A stretch of DNA of 64,000 nt from Gymnopus androsaceus JB14 (Eukaryota; Basidiomycota; Agaricomycetes; Agaricales; Omphalotaceae): assembly GCA_009733575.1 (NCBI GenBank), contig ML769388.1, forward strand, positions 746,646-810,645. The letters run 5' to 3'. Positions 46,201-57,784 of this stretch are shown here, one piece after another. The first letter of the stretch is position 1; every line of letters starts with the position of its first letter. The notes under the pieces are model-generated. The model ran no database searches. It worked only from the letters and a program-made list of their open reading frames with translations, and was not told the DNA's origin. The position numbers and the translations under genes were made by a program.

Positions 46201-47989
46201 AAGGTCCACGATGCCGTTTGACTTCAATGAGGAACGCTATGAGAGAAATAGTTTGGATGGTTTTACCAAGCCCCTGTATATAAAACATGAGTGAAGCGCA
46301 AGGATAGAAGGATCTGTACTCACCATTTCGTCGGCCAAAATCCCATTTAACTTGTTGTTGTATAAACTGACCATCCACTGTAGCCCTTTTATCTGATATT
46401 CCTTCAAAGTCCCACCAACAAGAATAGAAGGTTGGCGAGTAACTTTCTCAGATATCCTATGCGCGACAGCGTAATAATCCACTTTTGTCTTGTCCTGAAC
46501 ATCGTCGGCAGAAACTTGGGCACCGAACGTAGCCTCTGAGGCTGGACCGTCTTCCGTCTCAAAGTTCATTTCTACCAATCCTCCACCTTCGTTCTGCTGA
46601 GCTACCACTGACCGAGCAAGCGAGTCCAAATAGCCATCAGTTTGGCGAAGAAGGTGTGTGATTCGAGTGTCTTTGGCGGTATCGATAAGTTTCATGTACG
46701 CCTCTTCGTCGTCAGCCTTGAGCGCTTTGAGACGTTCTTTGGAGATACGCTCTATACGCTTTTGCTCTTCTTTCTCGGTTTGGGCATGGAAGTTGAGCAC
46801 AGCACGGCCAAGACGAGTGAGACGATCCTGCGTCGCTCGGTTAACTTCGATAACCTGACGACTATGACTGCAGATAACATTGAGCTGCTCGACATGTTTG
46901 TGTTTCGCCCGTCGTTCACGGTCAACACGTTGCTTACGCTCGAGTGTTTCTGTGGTGCGTGCGTCGCGAAGGGTAGGTCTACGTGTTCGACGAAAGTCCG
47001 GACGGTTCAAAGGGAGATGAGAGCCGTGCGTGAGACGTTCAACGACCATAGCACGCATGTTCCGCTGCCTCTCGAGAAGCCGAAGGCCTTTAAGCTCTAT
47101 GTTTGTCGGGAGTTTACCATGGGATATAGAAGAAAATGGAAGTGGCGAGTGAGCGTCTGACATTGCCTCTTCGACCAGATCGGCTTCCAGACCTCCATCG
47201 CCTATAGTCGCCGGGATAGACTCGAGTTCATGCATACGTTGTTGCATGCGAGTATCAATGCGGCGGTCTCGTTCGTTCAAAAGCAGTTGTGCGTCGAGAC
47301 CTGCAGGCATGATAGTGGGAACAAGAAGGCGTTGGAGACGAGTAGCGAACAGAGAAGGATCTGTCTCTGAATTACGCTTAAGATTTGAGAAAGGGTGTCG
47401 GTAGGCGTTGTAAGGATAAATGCCAGAATTTACATCGTCTTCGAGAAAAGGGCCTTTGGGCATGTCTGCTGGGTTTATCGGGAGAACGACAACCTGCTCC
47501 TCAGACTTGGGAACGACATCGGGAGACTTTGAAACTTTGACGATACTGTCAACGAGGCGGGAGGGCTGGTCTGGAGGCTGAAGAAGCTTCTCGAGGTCAG
47601 GAATAACGGTGTTGCTGAGTTGGACAGCCTGATGAAGACTGTCGGGAAGTGGAGATCCCCGAGAAAGCATTTTAAAAGCATGTATCTGAACGCGCAGGAC
47701 ATTAATTTGGTCCGGGGTGAATGAGACCTCTGCAGAATTCTGTGAAGGCTGTTGAACCTGCGTTTGTCCTGTAGCAAGCAGATGAATAAAAGGAATTTTT
47801 GCAAAATATTCTTGTACACGCACTCGATCCCACTGCAGAAATCAGCTTTAGTAAACTTTCGAGCTCCGTTGGCGACTTCTGCTCTGTAGGATTCTTCCGC
47901 AAGAAATTCGCTCTCTAAAATGGCTATTAGCGGAACAGCCAGCAAAGATGAAAGAATCTTACAGCTATCATTTGCTGAATGTCGGGCAT
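43223..47989 (-). CDS. Snf2/Sth1-type chromatin-remodelling ATPase with bromodomain
   Basis: The catalytic subunit of a SWI/SNF or RSC-like complex, which slides or ejects nucleosomes using ATP. Order: a QLQ motif ([20 protein letters not shown]), an HSA helix ([20 protein letters not shown]), and [20 protein letters not shown] leading to the [11 protein letters not shown]alker A. Then IDEGHRMKN (the DEGH box), [56 protein letters not shown] and [31 protein letters not shown]-terminal parts are a SnAC-like acidic region, an AT-hook-like RGRRGRKAK and a bromodomain ([37 protein letters not shown]). The start is taken at 47989, although coding-like sequence extends further upstream without an ATG. 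One N-terminal junction near 47830 is unclear. The choice between Snf2 and Sth1 is not settled. Confidence 0.92.
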
Positions 47990-48361
47990 TACCCCTGATC
48001 GGGCTGCATTCCACCGTTGGCAAGCATTCCTCCACCACGCGCGTGTGTTGAATCTCGACGATGGATGAAAAGGAAATAGCGCTGAACGGCTGTGTTGCAA
48101 GCGGCGGTTCTCACGTTAAGCGCGCGCTTCTAATTGGCACTGAGCTTAAGGCCTATCATACACCAAACTGAATGGCTTGCTACTCAGAATCTAATCGATC
48201 CGAGTCAATTCCAAGCACGTCGTTCGATTTCAGCATATTCCACACGTCAGACTTTCGACTGGGAGTATACTTCAGTTCTCGCTGCTATAGACTTGAATCA
48301 ATCTGATTACGACGCTGAGCAAACGATGTAGCAATCTGGGCTCAAACTTTTGTAGCAACGA
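47990..48361. promoter_or_regulatory. Upstream region of the remodeller gene and 3' flank of eS10
   Basis: The first ~70 bp beyond the assigned start still read in frame (FNTRAWWRNACQRWNAARSG), so the gene may begin upstream with another exon. Nothing else recognised. Confidence 0.4.
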
Positions 48362-48926
48362 TCACTCTCTCGGTGCACCCCGGCCAACACCAGCGAATTG
48401 CGGACGGAACTCGCCTGGAGCGCCTTCCTCTTTTCTACGATACTCTCCACGATCGCCTCCACGGTCACCACGAGGAGCCCTGTATGCTCCGTCGCCTCCT
48501 CCTGGTCGAACACCAGCTGGACGAGGGGGACGAGCGGCTTTCTTGTGTGTAGCAGGAACGATTTCGGCGGGAAGGTGAAGCCTGGAAGGAAGCGAGAATT
48601 AAGATCCGGGGTTGATTAAAGAGAAAAGACGCACCATTCGCGGAGATACTCAACACCCTCGGGAGTGAGGGTATAGTAATAATATTGCCACGAGAACTGA
48701 GTTTTAACGAGGCCTTTGGAAGTGAGGGATTGGAGAGCCTTTATGACCTGGAGGTTAGGCACCTCAAGCTCTTCGTGCTTGGGCGCGTTGAAATCCTTTT
48801 TCGCCACCATCACGCCCTCTGCGAACAATGTCAGTACACTTGTCAGAAAAAAATTGCTACAGACAGAGACACACCCTTGAACAGATTTTCGTAGATAGTC
48901 CTGCGGTGCTCCTTCGAGATAATCAT
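48362..48926 (-). CDS. RPS10: Small-subunit ribosomal protein eS10
   Basis: A component of the 40S ribosomal beak. The ATG at 48926 gives [19 protein letters not shown], then, after an intron, [60 protein letters not shown] and, after a further intron, [20 protein letters not shown], ending in the usual Gly/Arg-rich tail. Length and motifs fit the family throughout. It diverges from SUS1 with 155 bp between the start codons. Confidence 0.95.
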
Positions 48927-49081
48927 CTTTGAGCAAATTCTAGAGTAGAACGCAGAAGTGCAAACAGCTGGGACGAGGGTGGGAATGAACTACTCAGTCA
49001 CCCAGTCACATGCAAGAGTCCTTGCCGCGGCACCCTGCGGACCGATAAACGCCCAGTTTAATCGTATCAGGTCTACTTCTC
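48927..49081. promoter_or_regulatory. Divergent promoter of eS10 and SUS1
   Basis: 155 bp between two start codons, shared by a highly expressed ribosomal-protein gene and a nuclear export/SAGA subunit gene. No TATA box is clear. Confidence 0.5.
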
Positions 49082-49507
49082 ATGGCGGATGTCGACGCTT
49101 TTTATCGAAAGATCAAGCTCCGCCTTATTGAAAGTGGCGAGTGGGACCGGTTTGTGCCATCCTTCTCAAATCTCATTCACGTCTCACTCTGATTTAGAAT
49201 GAAAGCTACTATCGGTCCCAAGCTGAACGAGAGTGGATGGTTGGACGATATAAAGCACAAGGGCGTCGGTGAGTTGCTGTTAGTTTCCCGGTATTAATAC
49301 GGTATTAATTTGACCAAGACCGGGCCCATGAGATGGATCAACTATCTTTCCAAACCCTGTTCGAGGAAATGTCTACAGCGGGGCATGTAGGTACGTTGTC
49401 CCCTGTCATCGGTAGTTCCAAGCTCAGTCTCCATAGGGCTACCACTTGTGGTTCGTCGCGAAGTTCAAGCTCTGATTCGCGAATACTTGGAAAAGCAATT
49501 CGAATAA
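49082..49507 (+). CDS. SUS1: Sus1/ENY2, SAGA deubiquitinase and TREX-2 subunit
   Basis: A small helical nuclear protein shared by the SAGA deubiquitination module and the TREX-2 mRNA-export complex. The ATG at 49082 gives MADVDAFYRKIKLRLIESGEWD; later exons give TIGPKLNESGWLDDIKHKGV, LSFQTLFEEMSTAGH and PLVVRREVQALIREYLEKQF, ending at 49507. Order and length (about 95 residues) match the family, and introns of about 50-60 nt separate the four exons. In yeast SUS1 is one of few genes with two introns; here it has three. Confidence 0.92.
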
Positions 49508-49653
49508 TATGTACTCTCCGTAGTAGTAAAGCTCATGAACGCATAACAATTCGAAGTCAACCATAGTATTTTATAAGCATGTGACATAGACATAGACACG
49601 TAGTACAACCAGCACGATCATCAACCTCCAGATCGAACACACTTTACGACAAT

Positions 49654-51028
49654 TTAGGGAGCGTGAAGAGTGGAAAGGAAGGCCTCGCCGGCAGCGGGAG
49701 TCTTGGTCTTCTTCACAGGTTTACGCTTGAGACGCTCCTGTTTGACTAGAGACAAGTGGAGTAAGCAACGCGAACCGAAAACGTAGTGTCCAAACTTACG
49801 GAGCTCGTGCCTGCGAAGAGTTTTGGCGTAAGGGTTGAGACGGAAGAGAACCGCTTTGTTGCGGAGAGGGTTCTTCTTCTGTGTCCAAGGACGCTTCTGG
49901 ACTTTCTGGCCCGCAGGACGGACGATCGACTGGATCTCCGTAGAGTTGATCAAACGGGTCACATCTGGGTTGGAGATTTTGGCGGTGGGCAGGCTGAATA
50001 GAGTAATTCAATCACTGAGTAGCGAGGATAGAAATTACTTACATGTAGTCCTTCTTGTAGACAGAGGCCTTGTCGAAGGTTCCAAAGACTTCGTCAAGGA
50101 GTCCGAAAGCACCTTCGGTCCAGATGACAAAACGTCCAAGGTGCCCACCGGGAGCGAGCTGAAGGAGGTTGAGCCGCCTAACGTTAACAATCTCTACACC
50201 GGGAAGATTGCGGAAAGCTTTGACAATACCGTTGTCCTCGTTGTAAACAACAAGAGGACCACGGCGCTGACGGTGTCTGCGGTTCCTCAACTTACCCTTT
50301 CCTGCGCGGAGCTTGCGAGAGTTGGAAACCTTCACAACGTCCTGGTATGCGTGGAGACCCTTGAGGAGAGTAACAGCCTCCTTGGTCTTCTTGAAAGACT
50401 CAGCCTCGGAGGTGATAACCAGAGGAACTTCCTCAATCTGCTCGATACGGTGACCACGAGCGAGGACAAGGGAAGGAAGAGCGGAGGCAGCAAGGGCAGA
50501 TACAGTCGCGAAACGACGTTGGTTCTGGTTGACCTTGACGTGCCATTTGCGCCAAGTCTTGGTCGGTGCAAACATACGTCCACCTCGGCACATGTTACCA
50601 AAAGCAGCCTGACAAAAAATATGAGTATAATGAGTAAATAGATGAATAAGTAAAAACGCACCTGGCCAGAACGATGAGTTCCTCCACCGCCAACACGGGG
50701 AATACGGGCGACGGCACGACCAGTTCCCCAAGACTCGGCGGACGTCTGGTGACCCGCCTTCTCGCTCACGGAGTACGCCTGCCTTTTGTTTTTTGCGAGG
50801 CTTTCTGTAAACATCTGTCAGAACAATTTCCATCTCAAATAACAGGAATATGCCTACTGTGGACCTGCGAAACAACGTCAAGTCGGATTGGGGCGGTGAG
50901 AACCGCAGGAAGAGGGAGAGAGGTCGATGCCTCTGGAATTCAATAGTTCAGCAATACTCTTAGGCAATTAAAAGTAAATGATCACCTCCAGAGCCGGAGC
51001 GGACGTTGACTGTGGGTCTTGAGGCCAT
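49654..51028 (-). CDS. RPL4: Large-subunit ribosomal protein uL4
   Basis: A 60S protein whose long loop lines the exit tunnel. The ATG at 51028 starts [14 protein letters not shown]; further exons give [112 protein letters not shown], and a C-terminal part [35 protein letters not shown]. The stop is at 49654. All conserved uL4 blocks are present, and five or six introns occur. A fragment like its first codons and 5' leader lies at 56445-56505. Confidence 0.95.
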
Positions 51029-51261
51029 TACTTGCGGCGTTTTCTGTGGTGGAGAGTTCGCGATCTATTTTTTTTGGTGAAGGATTGATTACTAAGGCGT
51101 GAGAAAACTTGGCAGGATCTGTAACCTTCGCGTGACCCGTTGCTCACGTGCAGCAATCAGGACTGTACTTACTCGGTACTTACCATCGCGACGTTGTTGT
51201 TCGCGTTGACACGTTCAGAACGCGATTGCTTTTAAATATTCCCTACCCTAGGTAAACAGCG
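51029..51261. promoter_or_regulatory. Divergent promoter of uL4 and the CofD-like gene
   Basis: 233 bp between the two start codons, including the uL4 5' leader. A fragment of this leader recurs at 56445-56505. Confidence 0.45.
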
Positions 51262-53156
51262 ATGGACTCCCTTTTCGACGCTACCCCCAATACCAAAAGC
51301 ATCCTAGGTGCTGCAAGAGGAGTCGGGTTTCCGACGCTGATAGACGGTATCCATTCAAGCGGTACTGACAGTCCTGGGTCTTCCGTCTTCGATCTCCCGA
51401 TGCAGAGCACTACTCCAGCGGTCTCACGTCCCGCCCTGCACTTGGAAATACGCCCTCCTTCCAGACGCCGCCCACAACAGCCAATGAATTAAATCATCTA
51501 GATTCTATCTCGTTCGTTCTCATTTCTGGGGGTACAGGCGGAAATGCACTATGCACAGCGTTCCCAAAAACATGCTACGTCCTCCCTGTATCAGATAACG
51601 GTGGTTCCTCCAGTGATATAATACGCGTTCTTGGCGGTCCATCTATCGGTATTACTTCTGTGTACTTTCTCAATTCTCGATTTACTTACTCCTGTTTAAA
51701 GGCGATATTCGGTCAAGATTAGTGCGACTCATTCCCTCCGCCCCGCCTTCATCACCTTGGGAAGCCATTAGGACTCTCCTTGCTTATCGACTACCGCCTC
51801 ATGATTCTTCACGCCAAGCACGAGGCGAGTGGAGAGATATAGTCGAAGGAAGGAGCATTCTTTGGAATGGGATTCCAACAGATCGCAAGGAAACTATTCG
51901 TGGTATGTATGAATTCACTGCTACAATACTTTCACTCAGCACAACCGCGTAGGTTTCTTGGTATACTTTGAGAGTGAGTTGCTGAAGCGCGCACACAAAA
52001 ATCTCACTTTCGTTAATGGAAGGTAAAGAATATCATGTTATTAGAGGCTCTTGGGATTGACAACTTCAGTATTGGAAATTACGTTTTCGCTGCGGCTCAA
52101 GGATTCTTTCGCTCTCTTTCCTCAGCGATATTCTTCTTTTCTTCTATCACTAACAGCCAAGCTAATATGCCTGTGACAAACCATACGGTTAGGTTACTAT
52201 TGCTGTCGAATTGGTGCGTTGTCTCCTCTGCTTGATACGACTAACTTCAAGTTTATTCATAGGAGGACGGAGAGAGAATCGTTGGACAATGTGATATATC
52301 CCACCCAGTCGCGCAGATCCCTGCGATTAATCTCGTCGTGAAGAATGGTCTCCACTGGAAAATCATCAACAGAATGTTCTGTTTCAGGCTGAGGGCAAGA
52401 AAGACTATAAACCTCTAAGCTCTCGTATACACAGTTCGCTAAAAGTGAACTCGCGGACCGCGGCGCTTGATTGTCTTTATTATAGGGATGTTCTACATCA
52501 ATACGTATGGCATCGAGATACACCCTTCATCCAACCCAGAATCTTTATCCAGCCTCAGAACCAGCAATGTATTGGTGTATTCTTGTGGTTCGCTTTGGAC
52601 AAGGTTGGGTCCAATTTTTAACATCCTCGTTTGAGGCTCAGGTATCATACCGTGCTTGGCCCTACGAGGGGTGGCCCGCGAAATTGCTGGTTCTGTTTCG
52701 CTTCGGGCAAAAATTCTACTGCGTAAGCTATCTCTATGCGAGATGGCGTTTAACTGACCACCTGCTAGTGAATGTCGAAAATAACAGAGAGACCACTGGA
52801 TATTCTGCTGTTGATTGTATACAGTACTTACACCTCTTATTTGATTAGGATTCTCGTTCTGACATCTATCGCAGAGCTATAGCCCGCACCTTGAATAGCC
52901 AGTACCAGCCTCAACCAATCAGCTTAGGCAATGCGAGCACCTTAGTTACAGACTTAGTCTATCTGAGAGGTGCCATAATATCAGTCGATGTGGGTGAAAT
53001 TATGGTGAGCATATCCTAGCTGTCCCTTTTGACTACAAGTAAATTGGTTTTCGATAGGCCCTCGGTGTCAGATGCACAGAAGTGATTCCTGAAGAGTATA
53101 GTGGACTTCCTGGATTTACTGCTGATACGATGAAAGCGCAATCAAGGAGATTTTGA
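51262..53156 (+). CDS. CofD-like/UPF0052 family protein, possibly disrupted
   Basis: Related to the bacterial CofD/YvcK group and to yeast YNL011C; the fungal function is unknown. The ATG at 51262 gives MDSLFDATPNTKSILGAARG. A 44-nt intron (GT at 51420 to AG at 51463) restores frame to LDSISFVLISGGTGGNALCT, YVLPVSDNGGSSSDIIRVLG and GPSIG / DIRSRLVRLIPS, the nucleotide-binding core. Later parts read SIGNYVFAAAQGFFRS, VTIAVELEDGERIVGQCDIS, SPLENHQQNVLFQAEGKKDY, MFYINTYGIEIHPSSNPESL, VLVYSCGSLWT, IIPCLALRGVA and ENNRETTGYSAVD. The frame does not join cleanly near 52190 and near 52340, and a junction near 52610 would need a 33-nt intron. It is either a decaying gene or contains base errors. Confidence 0.7.
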
Positions 53157-54453
53157 CTCGCAGTGTTTAAAATTGCCGTTTATGACCGGACAGCTGCCAG
53201 CCTTCGATCAGCCTTCGATAAATAAATTTTGTAGTATACATTATACGAACGAGGAACTCTGACTCTGAGTTCCTGACTGGAATCCAAAAACACTGTCTTT
53301 GCTTGTGTTACTTTCGTCAGCCCCAAAGGCAGAGCCAGGAGCTGTGACTCGACGATGGCTCGGCTCGGTAAGTAGACCTTCAAATAATTTTGACGCTGGC
53401 GCTGCTACCTCTGTGATTCCAAGCTCATCTTCTTCATTACGATATTCGAGAACATTAATGACCTGACGAAATGGCTACTACTGCATCTCAGGGGCAATAT
53501 CAACCCCCACCCGCGCATCTCTCACTGCTACGCAACAATCTGCCCTCGACCAGCTGAAGAAGGATTTAAAGGAACAAACGAAGCTGAATTTATGTTGGAA
53601 GGAGAGGATGGGTTTGTAGAGACTAGAATGGGTGATTCTGGACTCCCGATTGCGTAACGATCGCGGGCTGCACATCTAAATGCTTTGAAAGGTTTCTGCG
53701 AGCATGGCGGTTTTCTGTTGCAGCAGCCAAAACTATGTGGCTAGCAAATGAACGTAACATTGGCAGACCAAAATCAGACCGCTATTCAACCATCAGTTCT
53801 CACGATCCCCCCACCCCCTAGCCGACGGCTATGAGAATCTGTGGAATCTGACGCCTCTTGAGGTTCACAGCGTATGGAGTACCTTTTGATGCGAGAGTAA
53901 GTCTGGGAAATAGGAAATTTGAGTAGGAATATAATTCTCCGTGAAAAGTAACATCATATTTCAAGGTGTCCACCGTGGACCGATATGTACTATAGTACTG
54001 GCTCTTCGCAAGTATCGCAACTTGCTCCACACAGATTTCAGCTCCAACTGCGGTGACACGGTAGTTCCGTTGAAGAAGACGCCCAGCGGTCAATTCTACT
54101 TTCTTTTTCATACTGTCAATGTCCTCTCTAATCCAACCATCCGGATGCCCCAGAGAAGGCATAGTCTTTCGCTATCCAATCTTTGAACGAATATTCTTGA
54201 CACTCATCTGGATAATGCACATTTACTTTTGGGCAGGAACCAAAAATAAAGGTGATTGATCTGTCCCACTCCCAGACTCTGATACTAACTCGCCAATAAT
54301 TCAACTAACTAATAGCTCCAACTTTTATATTCAAGGTGATCAATCTCTCCCACTCCCAGACTATGATACTAACCCGCACCCATGCAGTGCTATTGACTGC
54401 AAGCTGACCGGGTATAAAGGTGTTTCCTCCATGTTCTCGAAATCCATGAAAAT
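53157..54453. other. Intergenic, with a direct repeat at the right end
   Basis: Short open frames (for example 53818-54162 on the minus strand) have no recognisable domain. The right end holds the repeat described at 54251-54377. Confidence 0.4.
54251..54377 (+). repeat. Two ~43-nt direct repeats, period 84 nt, upstream of the membrane-protein gene
   Basis: GGTGATTGATCTGTCCCACT and the following bases (54251-54293) recur at 54335-54377 with about five changes. Both end in a GATACTAAC(T/C)CGC block. They lie 77-200 bp before the start codon at 54454, so they may belong to its promoter. Confidence 0.75.
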
Positions 54454-55832
54454 ATGGCGTCGTTCAAACCCCCTCAGAGTTTCTCGGAAGCCTTTGCCCT
54501 CTCTGAAGAAATATCGCCTGATATAGCAGTTGCCTCCAATGCCATACAATGCATGCTCTATGGTGTTCAACTCGTCCTAGTGATTTTCACTACGTACGCC
54601 CTTGGGTTAGTTTCTCAACTTTTCCCCTCAAAAGTCGTCTCATTGACGCTCTTTTCAGACGTGCAGCTTTACGATCGACTGCTCGAGCTATTCTTCTTCT
54701 CGTGACATTCCTCATGTTCGCGACCTCGACCGTTTATGTAGTTCTTTCGCTGCGCTTGGAAGTCCTCTCCTTGACGCCGGGCGTTGGAGTTACTGCGACT
54801 TCATGGGGTCTCAGTAGCAGAGAGCTGGCCCTCACTTTCTTGCCTACCATGAATGTGCGTCCAAATTTCCTACGCGCTCTTACTTGCAGTTTTGACGCCG
54901 TTCCATAGTATGTATGCAGTGATGCAGTCCTTAATTGGAGGGCATATGTTTTGTGGAATCAAGATCGCAAGGTCCTTGCCGTTCCTTTTGTACTTTTGGG
55001 TGGTTCTATTAGTAAGTTGCGATTTTGGATACAGTGAGACCTCGGAGAGATTGACCTTAGTACTTACTTTTAGTTGCGACGTTTGTCGGTGTCGGGACCG
55101 CAAATAACATCCATCTCGCCATGTTTTCTCGTTTCGAAGATTCGAACCGTAGCTTGTTCGCGGCATGGGTTCTGAGCTTTGCTACGAACATCGCGGCTAC
55201 TACGCTTATTGCTATCAAAACATGGTTCGTTCATTACTAGTGTCCTACCAAGGCGCCGTTGAATTGTTCTTGTACAGGCAGCACCGAGGTTTCATCAAGG
55301 TCAACATGGAAGCTAGCAACAGAAGTACGGTTACCTCGAAAGTAATGACACTTCTTGTTGAGTCTGGAATCATCTACTGTTGCTTCTGGGTAAGCTTTGT
55401 TTCATTTTGGAGGTTGCAAGTACTAGCCTAAATCGTTTGATCTTCAAGGCTGCCCTCATCGCCACGAATACCAGCTTTGCCTCAGAGGCCCCGATTTCCC
55501 TCAGGATACGCTACACTGGAAGCATCCTTCAGGATGCCTCTGTTCAGCTATCGGGGATCTATCCTATTATCATTATTGTCTTGGTGGCAATGCGAAAAAG
55601 TGTTGCTGATGTGCTTACGGAGCCTGCAGTATCGACTTTTCAAGCCGGGACACGGCCAGGATTCAGCTTCCGCTCCAATGGAACGAGGACATCGATGCAC
55701 ACAGACATGAGGCGACCAGCGGATGCGTCGGCAATGATCATTGGGCTCGATGAAGGAAGAGATAGGGACTCGGAGAAGCGCGGTGAACCAAATCACCATG
55801 AGGAAGAATCGGAGAATGGGAGTATGGTGTGA
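54454..55832 (+). CDS. Seven-helix fungal membrane protein, function unknown
   Basis: The ATG at 54454 gives MASFKPPQSFSEAFALSEEI; then hydrophobic segments CMLYGVQLVLVIFTTYAL, AILLLVTFLMFATSTVYVVL, SLPFLLYFWVVLL, a segment near 55070-55110, VMTLLVESGIIYCCFW and GIYPIIIIVLVAMRKSV, ending in a hydrophilic Ser/Glu-rich tail at 55832. The layout, with about seven helices and the closing LLVESG...IYP...VLVA pattern, is typical of a very large, uncharacterised family in Agaricomycetes. A receptor role is possible but not shown. Five or more introns interrupt it. A pair of direct repeats lies in its upstream region. Confidence 0.75.
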
Positions 55833-56805
55833 ATACAAACAGATCAAGAAGTCGTCATAATAATAATATGTTCAAATCGTAACTGTAATAATATGTTCAA
55901 ATATAAGACCCGTAACTGTAAACACACCGGAAATTTGACTAAACCAACTCAGAAATCGAACGGAAGGAACAGCATAGGCATCATTGAACATAGAACGTAA
56001 CCAGCCGGCTGTGTCGGCCCGGTGACGTTTGATGAAAGAGATACTAAATTGAGTACTAGAAAAACTCAGAGATGCCTTAATTAGTCTTTAGAAGAACTCA
56101 GAAGAACTCAGAAGTACACCTATAAGTGGTTAGAAGCAGGAGTAACCACTGGTAAACTCAAGTAGCATTGAGAGATATATCAAAACTAGTCACAACGTAC
56201 CGTGACACAAGAGAAGTAATGATCACACACACAAAGTACAAAATATGTGCAAAAAGTACGTCCATCAAGCAGAAACAGCCAATTCGACCAAGATGTACGT
56301 TAAATGATGAAAAATGCTTTCATAAAAAACCCCATTTCATATTAGTGGCTTACATGGAATTGTTGCAACGCCCCACCCCCGAGTACAGTCAGCTCATAGA
56401 TATTAGAACTACGGTTCACATTAAAGGAGGATGAATGTGTTCTTTGATTGTGGGTCTTGAGACCATTATTTGCGGCGTTCGCTGTGGTATCGAGAGTTTG
56501 CGCTCCAGAAGCTCGTAACTGTCACCAGTTGATAGAAGCAGGATGGATGATCACATTTGGTGCAGTCCTGAGAGAGAAATCGCCATTGACTAGGACTCAA
56601 TAAGCCCAGGTCAGCCTCGAATTCACGACTTCGTGCATACTTAATTGACGGCAGACCCCAAGAAAATTGGCCGAAGTGTACTTAATCGGCACTATTGGTT
56701 TGAATAAACTTCGCTTTGATATGTGGGAAATGTATTCCATTTAGGCCTAATTTACAACAGATGCCGACCGGGACGCCGACCATTTCAAGTCCTCCCACTA
56801 TGATA
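55833..56805. other. Intergenic region with short repeats
   Basis: Contains a direct repeat AATAATATGTTCAAAT at about 55860 and 55886, GAAGAACTCA units at 56091-56110, and a uL4 leader-like fragment (56445-56505). No gene recognised. Confidence 0.45.
56445..56505 (-). repeat. Diverged copy of the uL4 start region
   Basis: The ~60 bp match 51008-51064, the uL4 5' leader and first codons, with roughly 80-85% identity, in the same orientation. Read on the minus strand it retains an ATG followed by VSRPT, compared with ASRPT in uL4. No ribosomal-protein body follows, so it is a gene relic or a captured promoter fragment. Confidence 0.7.
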
Positions 56806-57784
56806 TCAGTCACAGAAGGTGAGAGCGATATCAACCTAAGGATCTCTGTCAGAGGATATGTATGCAGTATTAAAATAAAAGGCGTACATTGTCAACATTG
56901 CAGGCCACTTGTGGGCAGCAGGTGGTGGGAGTGAAAAATGCCGTAGGGCACGATGAATCGGTGCCTAGAAAATATGAATGAGCTAGATGTTATTGACAGG
57001 CAGAGCACATACAATCAGCTCCAGCGCCATCGCATCCGTTGAAGTAACTAGTTATATTGAACATCGTTAAGCAAAGACGGCATTGCTGCCTGAAATGCAG
57101 CTACGTACCCAAATCCTGAGGTCACAGAGAATGCATGGCTATCGACAGGAGGAGCATTTATTATAAGTAGATTCTGAGATGATAGCGATACTCACGGGGG
57201 AATCAATGAGATGTCAGCACTAGATCCCGAGAATTCAGCACTTGGGTTGACAAGTGTGAGCTCAAGAAGGGTACATCCTTCCCCGTCTGCACCGCAGCTT
57301 CCTGTAGTAGTAAAGAGTCAGAACAACTGTAGCGGCACAGTAAGTAGTAATTGATGTGCATCGCACCGGTTTGAAGGAATCTGTATCGTGGCGATTAGTT
57401 AGCAATCAAGTATCCAGAGCTATAGAACTCACGCAATGGCAGCCAAAAGAGGTCCTTGAAAAAACTGTCAGACACTTTGGATAACCATCCTAACCAAGCC
57501 TTCCTCACCGTCACTGGTGAACGACCCTCCAGTCGAGAGAGTGTTACCATTTTGCAACAATAATGGCTGAAGATTACCCGTTCAGTCACCAGGAATGTTT
57601 AGTAGACAAAGCAGGTCTTCGCTCACTGTTCCAAAACCGCAGCTAAATAAAAAATAATTAGAACATGAACATCAAGCATCGTACAGTATACAGACTTGTT
57701 TGTGAAGGTAACGGTATGGGTTTCTTGAGCACGAATAGTCCCAACGAAAGAGAGTGCAGCGGAGACCAAAAGAGCAGTGAGCAT
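56806..57784 (-). CDS. Small secreted cysteine-rich protein (paralog of 13842-14753)
   Basis: The ATG at 57784 begins a signal peptide (MLTALLVSAALSFVGTIRA) followed by ETHTVTFTNK. The rest follows the same family as the gene at 13842-14753: CGADGEGCTLLELTLVNP, SSADISLI, HAFSVTSGFG, YFNGCDGAGADC and PQVACNVDN, with a last exon VDIALTFCD ending at 56806. Exon order and intron positions resemble those of the first paralog. A TATAAATA motif lies at about 57873-57880 on the minus strand. A CC doublet (TTCCPQ) appears where the first gene has TSTNTDVQ. Function is unknown; secretion is well supported. Confidence 0.8.

Noticed and set aside
50600..50665. A snoRNA within the uL4 intron
   Set aside because: The intron is short and AT-rich, and I saw no paired C and D boxes.
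51400..51470. A frame break at the start of the CofD-like gene
   Set aside because: A 44-nt GT-AG intron (51420-51463) joins both frames in phase, so no lesion is needed there.
53818..54162. A 114-codon minus-strand open frame
   Set aside because: No recognisable motif, and it lies in an AT-rich spacer with repeats; probably chance.
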